This document shows positions 24,319 through 33,447 of a DNA stretch of 64,000 nt, in pieces. The DNA comes from Paenibacillus aquistagni (GTDB lineage Bacteria > Bacillota > Bacilli > Paenibacillales > Paenibacillaceae). Where the stretch lies: NCBI RefSeq assembly GCF_900177815.1, contig NZ_FXAZ01000001.1, forward strand, positions 248,001 through 312,000. The letters are read 5' to 3'. The notes under the pieces are model-generated. The model was not told the DNA's origin. It saw only the letters and a program-made list of their open reading frames with translations, and did not search any database. A program made the translations under genes and the position numbers. Position 1 is the stretch's first letter; each line of letters opens with the position of its first letter.

Positions 24319-24786
24319 ATGAGTTTTTTGAATAAGTTTAAAAAAGGTGTGGCTGAAGCAGGGACGTTAGCGAAGGTAACCGTTGAAGTGAACCGTCTCA
24401 AGCTTCAAATCTCGAATAAGAAAAAAGAAATACAAGAGCAATATTCGCGCATAGGAGAGACTGTATTTCAGATTCGACAGCAGGGAGAGTCGGAGGCAAG
24501 TCTCGCAGCTATTGATGAACAATGTGCGAAGATTCTAGAGATTCAAGGTGAGATGCAGCAGCTGGAGCTTAAGATTAATGAGCTCAGCAATGAGAAGATA
24601 TGCGGCTGCGGTAAGGTTCTTGATCTTGATGCTAAGTTCTGTGTATCGTGTGGACATAAGTTTGAAGAGGCGGTTGAGGTCTTCACCGAACCCGAGGAAG
24701 CGGAAACAGCAGCGTGTCCTTCCTGCCAACAAGCGGTACAAATTGACGCAAAATTCTGTGGCAGCTGCGGCTGCACATTGTCTTAG
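24319..24786 (+). CDS. Coiled-coil protein with two C-terminal zinc ribbons
   Basis: 155 residues. Residues 25-95 form a long coiled coil (VNRLKLQISNKKKEIQEQY...). Two zinc ribbons follow: CGCGKVLDLDAKFCVSCG near residues 95-112 and CPSCQQAVQIDAKFCGSCG near residues 134-152, with CxC/CxxC plus CxxC pairs and the shared DAKFC core, showing internal duplication. No membrane segment. Function unknown; such proteins are common small accessory proteins in Bacillales. It is followed ten bases later by a membrane protein gene, probably in one operon. Confidence 0.85.
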   Translation: MSFLNKFKKGVAEAGTLAKVTVEVNRLKLQISNKKKEIQEQYSRIGETVFQIRQQGESEASLAAIDEQCAKILEIQGEMQQLELKINELSNEKICGCGKVLDLDAKFCVSCGHKFEEAVEVFTEPEEAETAACPSCQQAVQIDAKFCGSCGCTLS

Positions 24787-24795
24787 GGGGTCCCT

Positions 24796-25227
24796 ATGCA
24801 GCAGTTTTCCCATGTGTTGCGCGAATATCGCAAGTGGATGGTTTCCTTGCCACTCGTAAATATGTTGCTGCCTTATGCCTTGTACATTTGTTTTGGTTCA
24901 ATTGCAGTTGATTTTATCGTGAAGCTAACCTATACGATCTTCCCGCGTATTTTTGGTTCTGGCATTTTTACTGTTTTTAACTTCTTGGATTCATTGGCTT
25001 ATTTCGGTTTTTGGATCGGTTTCTGGCTGCTTCTGGCTGCGAAAGAGATGAAGTGGGCGCCTTACGCCTTATTCGCAACAGTGTTCGTCCTGATCTTTCC
25101 ATTCACAAGCTTTAGCTTGTTTATCGTGCTGAAGGCAGCGCTCTTTATCTGGCTAGGCTACTTGCTGCTTAAGTTCACTGCATCCTCCAGCTATTCAGAA
25201 GTCAACGAACGCGAGATTACCTTGTAA
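24796..25227 (+). CDS. Small multi-pass membrane protein
   Basis: 143 residues, four hydrophobic segments (about 18-40, 55-80, 88-105 and 108-128) with a short charged C-terminus. No family recognised. Ten bases after the zinc-ribbon gene, so likely co-transcribed; the pairing suggests the two proteins work together, but nothing shows how. A terminator follows. Confidence 0.8.
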   Translation: MQQFSHVLREYRKWMVSLPLVNMLLPYALYICFGSIAVDFIVKLTYTIFPRIFGSGIFTVFNFLDSLAYFGFWIGFWLLLAAKEMKWAPYALFATVFVLIFPFTSFSLFIVLKAALFIWLGYLLLKFTASSSYSEVNEREITL

Positions 25228-25262
25228 TAGAGGAAACATATCACTATAAACGTCTTCGATCC

Positions 25263-25300
25263 AAACCCCGACATGTGCCGACATGAAGGGGTTTGTTTGT
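25263..25300 (+). terminator. Terminator after the zinc-ribbon/membrane pair
   Basis: AAACCCC pairs with GGGGTTT across an 18-base loop that can itself fold (ACATG twice). T-rich GTTTGTTGT follows. Confidence 0.75.
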
Positions 25301-25357
25301 TGTCTATATCCTATTATATTCAAATGAATACTGGCTAAGCCAAGGAGGGGAAGGACT

Positions 25358-26101
25358 GTGAAGCGGAAACTTGTTCTGCTATGCTTGATGCTGTTCATGA
25401 TCGGCTCAACCGTTAGTGCGACCAACGAATGGACGTTAACCCCATTCAAAGGAAAGCTGGTTTGGAATGGAGTGGATCTGCCCCGTGATCAGGATATGCC
25501 TTATTTGCACAACAACGGCACGGTATATATTCCGATACGCTCGCTAAGCGAGACAAGTGCAGGGATCGCGAGCTATGATGCAGGTACGAAATCCATTTAC
25601 TTTGATACGTTCGGCTCATCCATCTCACAAGTGAGCTCTGCTATCTATAAGCAGGCAGCAAATGAACATGTAACACTCCGAATCAACAGTGATCAGGATA
25701 TCTATCAGTCAGGGGAACCCTTAAGCATTTGGGCCACCTTGGAATCGAACAGCAGTTCAACCCTTGACCTATCTTATACGCTGCCGTTAATGAAATTTTA
25801 TATCGAAGATCAGGATGGGATGACGGTAACAGCGCCCTATGCGCCTAAGCCTCAGACCAGATCGTTCAAGCCAGACGAACAGACTATTCAGCTATGGGAT
25901 GGCTCCTTGGCTTATCAATATGCAAGGGCTCAATCCGAACTATTGGAAGAGTCCTCGCCTTTATTCAGGCCGCTTCATCTGCCGCCGGGGCATTATATCA
26001 TCGGGGTAGAAAGTCAGTATATGATCGCAAAGAATGATAATGCCAATCTGAACGCGGATATGACGGAAATCAGTGTCAGTATCCCGATTGTAATCGAATA
26101 A
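25358..26101 (+). CDS. Exported stalk-domain (copper amine oxidase N-like) protein
   Basis: 247 residues with a signal peptide (KRKLVLLCLMLFMIGSTVSA). Residues 30-90 (VWNGVDLP...NGTVYIPIRSLSE...AGTKSIYFDT) match the copper-amine-oxidase N-terminal/stalk domain that is common on Paenibacillus surface proteins; the name is historical and no oxidase domain is present. Residues 105-245 form a beta-rich region with ISLxxE-like strands (YQSGEPLSIWATLES), similar to intracellular-proteinase-inhibitor-type folds. GTG start behind AAGGAGGGG. Probably secreted, function unknown. Confidence 0.8.
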   Translation: MKRKLVLLCLMLFMIGSTVSATNEWTLTPFKGKLVWNGVDLPRDQDMPYLHNNGTVYIPIRSLSETSAGIASYDAGTKSIYFDTFGSSISQVSSAIYKQAANEHVTLRINSDQDIYQSGEPLSIWATLESNSSSTLDLSYTLPLMKFYIEDQDGMTVTAPYAPKPQTRSFKPDEQTIQLWDGSLAYQYARAQSELLEESSPLFRPLHLPPGHYIIGVESQYMIAKNDNANLNADMTEISVSIPIVIE

Positions 26102-26232
26102 GATTCTTCAACCATCAGCATGCGGCAGGCTGTCCATGTCTCACACCCATTTTGAACAGCGAATAGGCGTGCTGGAATTGAGCATGAAGCCAGTAGTAAC
26201 AGCCTTAAAAGAATATATGGTGATAGGAATAC

Positions 26233-26266
26233 AGCGGCTAAGAGGGCAGATGCTCTCATAGCCGCT
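26233..26266 (+). terminator. Hairpin terminator after the stalk-domain gene
   Basis: AGCGGCTA pairs with TAGCCGCT, with AGAG/CTCT inside. Followed by TGTCTGTTTC. It may serve both strands, since a minus-strand pseudogene ends at 26360. Confidence 0.65.
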
Positions 26267-26359
26267 TGTCTGTTTCAAGAAGTTAGCCCGATTTAATACT
26301 TTGCCACTCCTCATGCTGGCATGATGGACAACGGATAATCGCTAGAGTGACTTTTTGGA

Positions 26360-26973
26360 TTAGAGGCTATCGAATTTCCTTCTGGCTTTGGTTAGCAGCT
26401 TGAACCTGAATTGATTGACATAGGCATCATTCTTAGCTAACAGCTTATAGGCTTCAAGTGTTGTTAGCATTTGAGCAAGCATAAAAATGCCAACAGCAAT
26501 CAATCCGATGCACACGGGATAATAAGGGGCTAGGAAATCAGATGAAAGAACTTCTTTTTTCGCCAATCCAAAGGGGAGAATTCCCGCAAGAAGAAATCCG
26601 AATCCAGCAATAATCAAAATGGTGTACTTGTTCTTCAACTGCTCATAACGAGCATGTAATTCCTGGACATACTCCTAATCTATCAATAAGAATTCCTGTT
26701 TGAGCACTTTATATTTGTCTTCTTCCAATAAAGAGGCAGATACGATCAAGCCTATTCCAATCACTGCAAGCAACATTGTCGAAATGATATACATGGACGG
26801 CTCCTGCTTAAACAAAAAATATGGGACGAAGGCTAGTGCTGCAAAGAAACAGCCGAATGAGAGGGATCTAGTCGATTTGCGAGAAGTGAGCAGAAATCCT
26901 TCTTCCATTTCTTTGCTATTTTTAAGATTGCTTTATCCTCAATTGATTCACCGAAAGGTTCTTCAATGATCAA
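26360..26973 (-). pseudogene. Broken gene for a four-helix membrane protein
   Basis: Read on the minus strand, three pieces form one protein of about 205 residues. Piece 1 (from a TTG-like start at 26973: IIEEPFGESIEDKAILK) is in another frame from piece 2 (MEEGFLLTSRKS...KQEFLLID, 26908-26675). The shift lies at a run of five A on the coding strand (26929-26933); one added base restores LKNSKEMEEGF. Piece 2 ends in an in-frame TAG at 26675-26677, after which the frame stays open as EYVQELHARYEQLKNKY and continues through 26360. Pieces 2 and 3 each carry two hydrophobic segments. Not recognised. Two lesions argue for a dead gene rather than a sequencing slip. Confidence 0.8.
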
Positions 26974-27766
26974 ACTCCCCCTTTGCTAACTTCCTTTTGT
27001 TCAGTGTTAAATCGACTTGCAGTTCAATTGCTACCCCTAGCTTAGAAAATAATGGCTTTATCACTACCAGCTGCAGGTTGCACTTTGTCAATTTGAGGTT
27101 GCTGTTATGCAGCGCCGAGTTAGTTGTCAGGAACGATTGCTGAGGATGAACGACACGATATTGGGCGGTTCTGCTGTTGTTGTTTTGAATGGCGATGGGC
27201 TGCGATGCTTACTGCTGCGCTGTATCACAATATGTCTAATTGCGTGCGAAAATATTGCACAGCCCTTCAAATTATGCTGCTTGTCTTTCGGCTTGAACTC
27301 CCTTTATCATGAGATCAAGCCCCATGATGAAGAAATTATTGCCCGGGAAAAGTTTCTCTCCATTGCACTCTTGTAAGCGCTAACTTCGCTAGAGTTCAAT
27401 TCTCCATTTGAATTCAGTACCTATCCATAAGCAAGGTCGTTTTTGAGCGTTTTGCCATACAGGTTCAATATTGCTGGTAGATTGCTGAACTTGGATTCGC
27501 AAACTAGACAAGATAGAGGACAACTTGGTCAAGCCTTGATGTGGTCGGAAAGCAAATTATTTCACAAATGATCTTTAGTGCCTCTAATTAGTGAAATCAG
27601 TGTAAAAGTGTGAGGACTTATCATCCGCATGTATATAAGATAAAGCGCTCGGAAGAAGCACTTTTGAAAGGGGGGATCTAAATCTAGCATCGTCCGAAAC
27701 AGCAATACAGATGAATGAAATGCTGAACTGTCTGTACTTGAGAACAATGAAAAGGAGATGACCTTT
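26974..27766. other. Non-coding or decayed region
   Basis: About 790 bases without a convincing gene. Short open frames on the plus strand (27107-27376) have unlikely composition. On the minus strand, near 27290-27392, the reading FIMGLDLMIKGVQAERQ resembles the C-terminal tail of a TetR-family regulator, but stops lie just upstream. The last 200 bases should hold the promoter of the exported protein at 27767. Confidence 0.45.
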
Positions 27767-30700
27767 ATGTATTCCAATAAAAAATGGGTTTTTGTTCTGA
27801 TGGCAGCCGTGCTGCTCATGTCACCACTATCTTCAATTTACGCCCAGCCAATGGATTCGGATTCTGTGATCACACAAGTGGAAGAGATCGAGCAGATAGA
27901 AGGAGAACGTGCTGCGGAGAATCCACAAGCTGTAACCGAACAGACAACGGATGCGAATGAACCAGCTGCAGATCCGGTGCAGCAAGCGCCGGAGCCTCAT
28001 CCAAACACATCTGCCTCTAGTATGGATCAGGCCCAATTCCGCAATCTCGCAGCAGGACTGCCATATGAATGGTCTGAGCAGCCAGCCGCGTCGCGTCCTG
28101 ATGACGGGAGCAAGCTTACAGATGGCAAATATGCTTCATTAGATATGAATGATCCGGCGTGGGTAGGACATGTTCGCGGCAAGACGCGTGAAGTCATGTT
28201 TGATCTCGGCGAGGAGAAGTCAATCGGCAGGATTAGCGCCCATTTTTTTCAAGACTATCCTGCGAACTCTATTTTGGTACCGCTAACCGTATCGATGTAT
28301 GTGTCAGATGATAAAGTGAATTGGGGGCTCCTCTCCCACAATGCAACGCAGCTGCTATGGGGAGAAGGTCCTCCTAGACAGGAGACGTATGTCTGGGATG
28401 GGAACCGTGACGGCATCAAGGGCGGGAACACAGATGGCAAGCTGGCATATGCCCGTTATGTGAAAGTAACCTTTACGATGCATCATTCCCAATGGGAATA
28501 CGTAGATGAGATCGAAATTATGGGTACGGACGGAATGGTCGAAGGTGCGGTCAAGGTACCTGCTGAACAGCCTCATTTTTTGCCGCCGGGTGAAGCAACA
28601 GCAGGTATCCATAACTTGAATTTGCTGTATAACGGTCAGTATGCCAATGGCTTGGGAGACTGGAATAAGGAACGCATCATCCCTAATATCAGCTATGTGA
28701 ATAAGGATGGAGAGCCTACGGATTGGATGTTTGACGGTGTATTATATCTTGGGCTTGCTTCGCCTGCTGGTCGTGACTTCGGTCTTGGACAAACAAATCT
28801 AGGAGATTGGAACTGGTACTTAGACAAAACATTCGCCGCTGCAGGCGACATGCAGCAGTTAAATGAAGCGACGAAGGAAGTCGGAAGCAAGCTGAATCAG
28901 CCTGATCATAAAATGAAGGTTGTCCTCATGATTCCGAATCCAGGGGAATATTTGAATGACTTTGGTGATGTTGATGGCGACGGTGTAACCGAGAGCTTCA
29001 ACGACTCCGCTGTGGGCAAGGAGAAGGCATTCGAGAATCGAGAAAAGGCCATCCAGTGGTGGCTTGATCAGGTACAGAACATATGGCAGGCACAACAATA
29101 TTCTAATCTGGAGCTTGTCGGCATGTACTGGCTGGAAGAGCAAATCAGCACAAGCGCAACAGGACCGGCCTTGATCAAATCGGTTAGCGACAAGGTTCAT
29201 GGCAAGAACATGAAGTTTTTCTGGATCCCGCATTCTTTGGCCTATAAGAGCTACATGTGGAAAGACGTAGGATTTGATGCCGTAGCTTTTCAGCCGAACT
29301 ACTTTTTTGGCGATATGGATGCTGATCGCTTGGAAGATGCCGCGAATCTTGCCAAGCAATATGGAATGTCCAATGAAATTGAGTTTGATGACCGGATGCT
29401 GACAGATGGCGTATTCCGCGAGCGCTTTATCGATTACTTGAACAGCGGAGCTTCTACAGGCTTAATGCATCAGGGCTTCAAGGCCTATTACCAAGGCAAT
29501 GACGCGATTCGCAATTTGGCGGTCAGCAAGGACCCGAGCTTGCGCTTAATGTACGACTGGCTGTACCAGTTCACGAAGGGAACATATGTTGTAAATAACA
29601 GCCCGGCACCTGAGGTAGACGTATTCCTCAATGGTCACATGATGGAAGGAGATACGGTTGTACCGGATACGGAAACCGTGCAATTTACCTGGAATGTCAA
29701 GGATGATGACGGCAGCGGATTAGTAAAGGTCACAGCCCAATTTGATGGCAAGCCTTACACCTCTGGAACGCCAATCGACTTAACCGGCAAACCAGGCAAG
29801 CACAGATTGGATATTACGGTTACAGCCGCCAAATCTCAAACGACTACGTATATCATAACGGCTGCCGCGAATGCTGACACGATGAGCACGCATGTGAAGC
29901 GCTTTGAAGAGCAGAAGCAGTTCATGACTTCGCGCGCCCCTCGTTCGTTGAACAATTATATCGCCTTGATGAAGCGTTACGAAGGAACGGATGCTGTTCA
30001 ATTCAACAAATACCTGCTTGGCTTTCGCACAAGACTGGATCAATTGGCTGAGGCGAAGATGATCACGGATACCGCTTATACGGCATTGAAGGAAGAGGTC
30101 TATAATCTTGTTGGCAACCTAGCTGAAGGCAAGCCTGCAACGGCTTCATCGGTTGAAGGTTCCAGCAGTAGATTGGTGCCTGAGCATGCTGTAGATGGCT
30201 TCTCCTCGACAAGATGGGCCAGCAACTATGTGGATGACAGTTGGTTCCAGGTTGACCTTGGCGAAGTCAAATCATTCGATACGCTTCGGATTGACTGGGA
30301 ATTGGCTCGTGCGAACACGTACAAGCTTCTCATTTCCAACGATCGACAGAACTGGACCAATGTGATCAAGGACAATGACGGCATCATTACGGCGCATGAC
30401 GGCAAGGAGACGGTTCGCTTCAAGCCTGTCCAAGCAAGATATGTCAAATTCCAAGGCATCAAGCGTAATACGGATTACGGATATTCCTTCTTTGAGTTTG
30501 GCTTATACAACCTCTCAGGCGCTGAAGAGGTGATGCCAATCGACGGCACAACTGTAGACGTCAATGAATCTGCAAAGACACTAACGATCGATGGCCTGTT
30601 GATGGACGGCAATCTGGCTAAGGTATATCTGAAGATTGTCGATTCCAAAGGCAAGGTTCGTCACAATAGTGAGGTGAGAAGCACCGAAACGGGAAGCTTC

Positions 30701-30814
30701 GAATTCACAGTTAAGCTTACCGGCAACCTGAAAGGAACATGCGATGCCTACTTGTCGACCGATGGCATGACAGAGCCTGTGAAGCTTACCTTTACTTACG
30801 ATAAGAAGGATTGA
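27767..30814 (+). CDS. Exported DUF4855 protein with discoidin domains
   Basis: 1015 residues. Signal peptide ends near AQPMD. After a Glu/Pro-rich linker, residues 85-250 form a discoidin-like beta domain (MFDLGEEKSIGRISAHFFQ). Residues 285-610 are DUF4855: FDGVLYLGL, MVLMIPNPGEY-like (VVLMIPNPGEYLNDFGD), LVGMYWLEEQ and MKFFWIPHSLAYK, a TIM-barrel-like layout with Glu residues placed as in glycosidases. An Ig-like part follows, then a clear F5/8 type C domain at 783-915 (GKPATASSVEGSS...STRWASN...WFQVDLGE). Probably acts on a polysaccharide at the cell surface; substrate unknown. Start at 27767 is set by AAAAGGAG; the ATG at 27758 is too close. Confidence 0.88.
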   Translation: MYSNKKWVFVLMAAVLLMSPLSSIYAQPMDSDSVITQVEEIEQIEGERAAENPQAVTEQTTDANEPAADPVQQAPEPHPNTSASSMDQAQFRNLAAGLPYEWSEQPAASRPDDGSKLTDGKYASLDMNDPAWVGHVRGKTREVMFDLGEEKSIGRISAHFFQDYPANSILVPLTVSMYVSDDKVNWGLLSHNATQLLWGEGPPRQETYVWDGNRDGIKGGNTDGKLAYARYVKVTFTMHHSQWEYVDEIEIMGTDGMVEGAVKVPAEQPHFLPPGEATAGIHNLNLLYNGQYANGLGDWNKERIIPNISYVNKDGEPTDWMFDGVLYLGLASPAGRDFGLGQTNLGDWNWYLDKTFAAAGDMQQLNEATKEVGSKLNQPDHKMKVVLMIPNPGEYLNDFGDVDGDGVTESFNDSAVGKEKAFENREKAIQWWLDQVQNIWQAQQYSNLELVGMYWLEEQISTSATGPALIKSVSDKVHGKNMKFFWIPHSLAYKSYMWKDVGFDAVAFQPNYFFGDMDADRLEDAANLAKQYGMSNEIEFDDRMLTDGVFRERFIDYLNSGASTGLMHQGFKAYYQGNDAIRNLAVSKDPSLRLMYDWLYQFTKGTYVVNNSPAPEVDVFLNGHMMEGDTVVPDTETVQFTWNVKDDDGSGLVKVTAQFDGKPYTSGTPIDLTGKPGKHRLDITVTAAKSQTTTYIITAAANADTMSTHVKRFEEQKQFMTSRAPRSLNNYIALMKRYEGTDAVQFNKYLLGFRTRLDQLAEAKMITDTAYTALKEEVYNLVGNLAEGKPATASSVEGSSSRLVPEHAVDGFSSTRWASNYVDDSWFQVDLGEVKSFDTLRIDWELARANTYKLLISNDRQNWTNVIKDNDGIITAHDGKETVRFKPVQARYVKFQGIKRNTDYGYSFFEFGLYNLSGAEEVMPIDGTTVDVNESAKTLTIDGLLMDGNLAKVYLKIVDSKGKVRHNSEVRSTETGSFEFTVKLTGNLKGTCDAYLSTDGMTEPVKLTFTYDKKD

Positions 30815-30931
30815 ACAAAAAAGTTGACATAAAAGCTTTTTGCCCGTACAGGCACGCATAGGCTTCCGCCCACATAGAATGTAACGTTCCCTTGTTCGGA
30901 TGGGTTCGTTCATGTCTTAGGAGGTGGAGTA

Positions 30932-31633
30932 ATGTTTGGATTTTTGTCAACGATCGCTTTATTTATCAAGCAAATCTCGCTGCTTGTATCCTACGTTAAA
31001 AATAATGCTTTTCCCCAGCCTTTATCCGAAGAGGAAGAGCTGAAGCATCTTACACAGATGGCAGAGGGCAATGCCCATTCACGTAATATGCTGATTGAAC
31101 ATAACCTCCGGCTAGTGGCGCATATCGTCAAGAAGTTCGACAACACCGGAGAAGATCTTGAGGATCTTATATCCATAGGCACCATCGGCTTGATTAAAGC
31201 GATTGAGAGCTTCCAGCCGAACAAAGGGACGAAGCTTGCGACGTTTGCGGCTCGTTGTATCGAGAACGAGATCCTTATGCATCTTCGCAGCCTGAAGAAG
31301 ACGCGCAAGGATGTTTCCTTGCATGATCCGATCGGGACGGATAAAGAAGGGAATGAAATCACCCTCATCGATATTCTGTTTACGGAAACGGACGATGTGG
31401 TGGATAAGGTCCAGCTTAAGATCGAGAAGAGCAAGATTTATCGCAATCTTGATATCCTGGACGAACGTGAGCAGGAGGTCATTCGCGGCCGCTTTGGTCT
31501 CGATGGAACCGGAGAAGAACGAACGCAGCGGGAGATCGCGAAGGAGCTCGGCATCTCCAGAAGCTATGTTTCGCGCATTGAGAAGCGTGCGTTGATGAAG
31601 CTGTATCATGAATTTTACAAGGCGAAGCGCTAG
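30932..31633 (+). CDS. sigK: Sporulation sigma factor K, uninterrupted
   Basis: 233 residues, the full-length sigma-K of late mother-cell gene expression. The pro-sequence (residues 1-20, hydrophobic [20 protein letters not shown]) is followed by NNAFPQPLS, identical in pattern to B. subtilis pro-sigma-K, and is removed by the SpoIVFB protease. Region 2 has [18 protein letters not shown] and [17 protein letters not shown]; region 4 ends [18 protein letters not shown]. In B. subtilis the gene is split by the skin element; here it is one continuous frame with no insertion. Ribosome site GGAGGTGG. Confidence 0.97.
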   Translation: MFGFLSTIALFIKQISLLVSYVKNNAFPQPLSEEEELKHLTQMAEGNAHSRNMLIEHNLRLVAHIVKKFDNTGEDLEDLISIGTIGLIKAIESFQPNKGTKLATFAARCIENEILMHLRSLKKTRKDVSLHDPIGTDKEGNEITLIDILFTETDDVVDKVQLKIEKSKIYRNLDILDEREQEVIRGRFGLDGTGEERTQREIAKELGISRSYVSRIEKRALMKLYHEFYKAKR

Positions 31634-31697
31634 GTATTCAGGGATGGTTCCTGGGTGTGAATGGTTGCGGACCTCTCGATTCATGCGTAACATCACA

Positions 31698-31744
31698 AAG
31701 GATCTCATGCACATCTGCACAAGCAGAGGCTGAGATCCTTTTGA
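31698..31744. terminator. Bidirectional terminator between sigK and the GT39-like gene
   Basis: AAGGATCTCA pairs perfectly with TGAGATCCTT over ten bases; TTTTGACTTGTTTT follows on the plus strand and A-rich sequence precedes it. It serves both convergent genes. Confidence 0.85.
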
Positions 31745-31791
31745 CTTGTTTTCCTTTTGCGTATCATAAGGCATTCGATGCCAGCTTAAGC

Positions 31792-33147
31792 TTACGCACT
31801 CTCTTGTTCAACCTGAACAGACGGCTTCTTCACCTTCGTCTTCAGGTGATAGTCATGCGGATGAAGGAAGTAATCGATGGCGGCTGCTGTGTACATGAGC
31901 AGAAAGACCATATTCGGGTAGCCATACCGTGAGAACGTGATAAAAGGCATATAGATGACCGTAAAATATAGGATGGTCAGCAGCAGGGGCAAGCGATGGC
32001 GCCAGCTGCTTGTCTTTCGTGACATGCGCATGCCTATCAGACTCATAATGACCAGCAGGCCCTGAATGATATGCGCTTCTATTAGCCCTACACCAAGCAG
32101 AGGCAGCCAATAATAAGCTTCAAAGTAAAGCCCGATGAACTTGCCCAGCGTGTACCAGAGCAGATACAGCAGCGGCTGATGCGTAAAGCCGTATTTTAAG
32201 ATGTCCAGGCCCTTGGCTACGGCGTCAGCGTCGGCCCCGTGATAGATCGTCGACGGATCATACTGCGGATAGGCCTCGAAGAATCCTGCTGGTAGATTCC
32301 AATTGAAGATTTGAGTGCCAAGCAAAAAAGGGCTCCCGCCCGAATCCGTGAACAATATAAATCGATCAAACGTAATGAGGTTGCGCATCCACCATGGAGA
32401 CAACAGCACCATATAGGTTAAGGCGATCATGCACGTAAACTTAAGCATCTCTTTCCACGAGTATTTTTCTTTCCACCATAAGACGATGAGAACGGCAGGA
32501 AAGAGAGAGGCATGCGGTTTAAAGTAAGCAGCAGCAGCTGTCAGCATCCCAATAAGCACATATCCCTGCCAGCGTCTGGCTTGTACGGCAGAGATGAGCG
32601 CAGGGACGAGCATTAGAATCACAATGCGGAATAAGGATTCGGATAAAATAACGCCGGATGAGAAATAGTCGGGAGGATAGAGGGCGCTTACCATACAGGC
32701 GATCAGGGCTATTCTCGAATTGAACATATACCGCGCAATAATAAATACAAAGTACAAAGAGCCTGCTTGCAGCACACACTGAAATAAGCGGAAGGCAATG
32801 ACGCCTCCGCCATCTTGCCCAAACAAGGCTAGGAAGCCAGCAAGAATGAGAGGGAAGCCCGGCATAATAAATGCAGAAGGCTCCGTTCCAGTATTGTATG
32901 CAAGCGTACCTTCATTCAGCAGCAGCTTCGCGGTTTGAATATATTTCACATCGTCATTGTTGGGGTTCGCAGGATCACCTAGAAGAAAATAATCTCCATA
33001 ATAAAGAACGATCGATGCGGACATCACGAGTACAAACAACATGAGTCCAAGCAGCCATCGTTTTTCCTTGCTGTCTGTTATGGCATATGAGAACAACGAC
33101 CTTCGCTTCCTTTCTACATAAACTAACACATATAAAGAGGATATCAT
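31792..33147 (-). CDS. GT39-like (PMT/ArnT) membrane glycosyltransferase
   Basis: Up to 451 residues with about eleven hydrophobic segments. The first outer loop carries NNDDVKYIQTAKLLL, the acidic pair typical of GT-C enzymes such as PMT and ArnT, followed by PSAFIMPGFPLILAG, where the PxGPPxY-type segment is usually found. This suggests sugar transfer from a polyprenyl carrier to a protein or polymer outside the membrane. Residues after 420 are a Lys-rich tail. The ATG at 33147 has no ribosome site; a TTG at 33096 behind AAGGAAGCGAAGG is a likely true start, which would remove 17 residues. Acceptor unknown. Confidence 0.8.
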   Translation of the reverse strand: MISSLYVLVYVERKRRSLFSYAITDSKEKRWLLGLMLFVLVMSASIVLYYGDYFLLGDPANPNNDDVKYIQTAKLLLNEGTLAYNTGTEPSAFIMPGFPLILAGFLALFGQDGGGVIAFRLFQCVLQAGSLYFVFIIARYMFNSRIALIACMVSALYPPDYFSSGVILSESLFRIVILMLVPALISAVQARRWQGYVLIGMLTAAAAYFKPHASLFPAVLIVLWWKEKYSWKEMLKFTCMIALTYMVLLSPWWMRNLITFDRFILFTDSGGSPFLLGTQIFNWNLPAGFFEAYPQYDPSTIYHGADADAVAKGLDILKYGFTHQPLLYLLWYTLGKFIGLYFEAYYWLPLLGVGLIEAHIIQGLLVIMSLIGMRMSRKTSSWRHRLPLLLTILYFTVIYMPFITFSRYGYPNMVFLLMYTAAAIDYFLHPHDYHLKTKVKKPSVQVEQESA

Positions 33148-33269
33148 AATATGGAGAAGGGTGTCTCCTGACTATGGGGAAGGTGGCGCCTAAGACTTTA
33201 GTCTAGAAAATCAAGGGAATAGCTATCTTCTTGGATTATGGAGTCTGTTGAAATGAGGATCATGCAAAG

Positions 33270-33297
33270 AGCCGCCAAAACCAATGTTTTGACGGCT
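33270..33297. terminator. Hairpin between the GT39-like and POT genes
   Basis: AGCCGCCAAAAC pairs with GTTTTGACGGCT with one mismatch across a 4-base loop. No long T run follows on the minus strand (CTTTGC), so it is a weak terminator or processing hairpin after the POT gene. The 300-base gap holds nothing else. Confidence 0.5.
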
Positions 33298-33447
33298 GTT
33301 TGGGTAGAAACTATGCTATAGCGCGGCTTGTTTGCCATGCCTAATTGCAGGAGTTTGCAGGAGTGAGATCGCCTGCTTGTACTCAAATGATGAAGTTCAT
33401 GTGACGGATAACATGTGAAATATACCACAATCATCCAGACACAGTTA

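Noticed and set aside
27107-27376. 89-codon plus-strand frame in the empty region
   Set aside because: No ribosome site, unusual Cys/Leu-rich composition, not resembling a family.
30932-31633. Skin-like prophage insertion in sigK
   Set aside because: The frame is continuous from pro-sequence to region 4.
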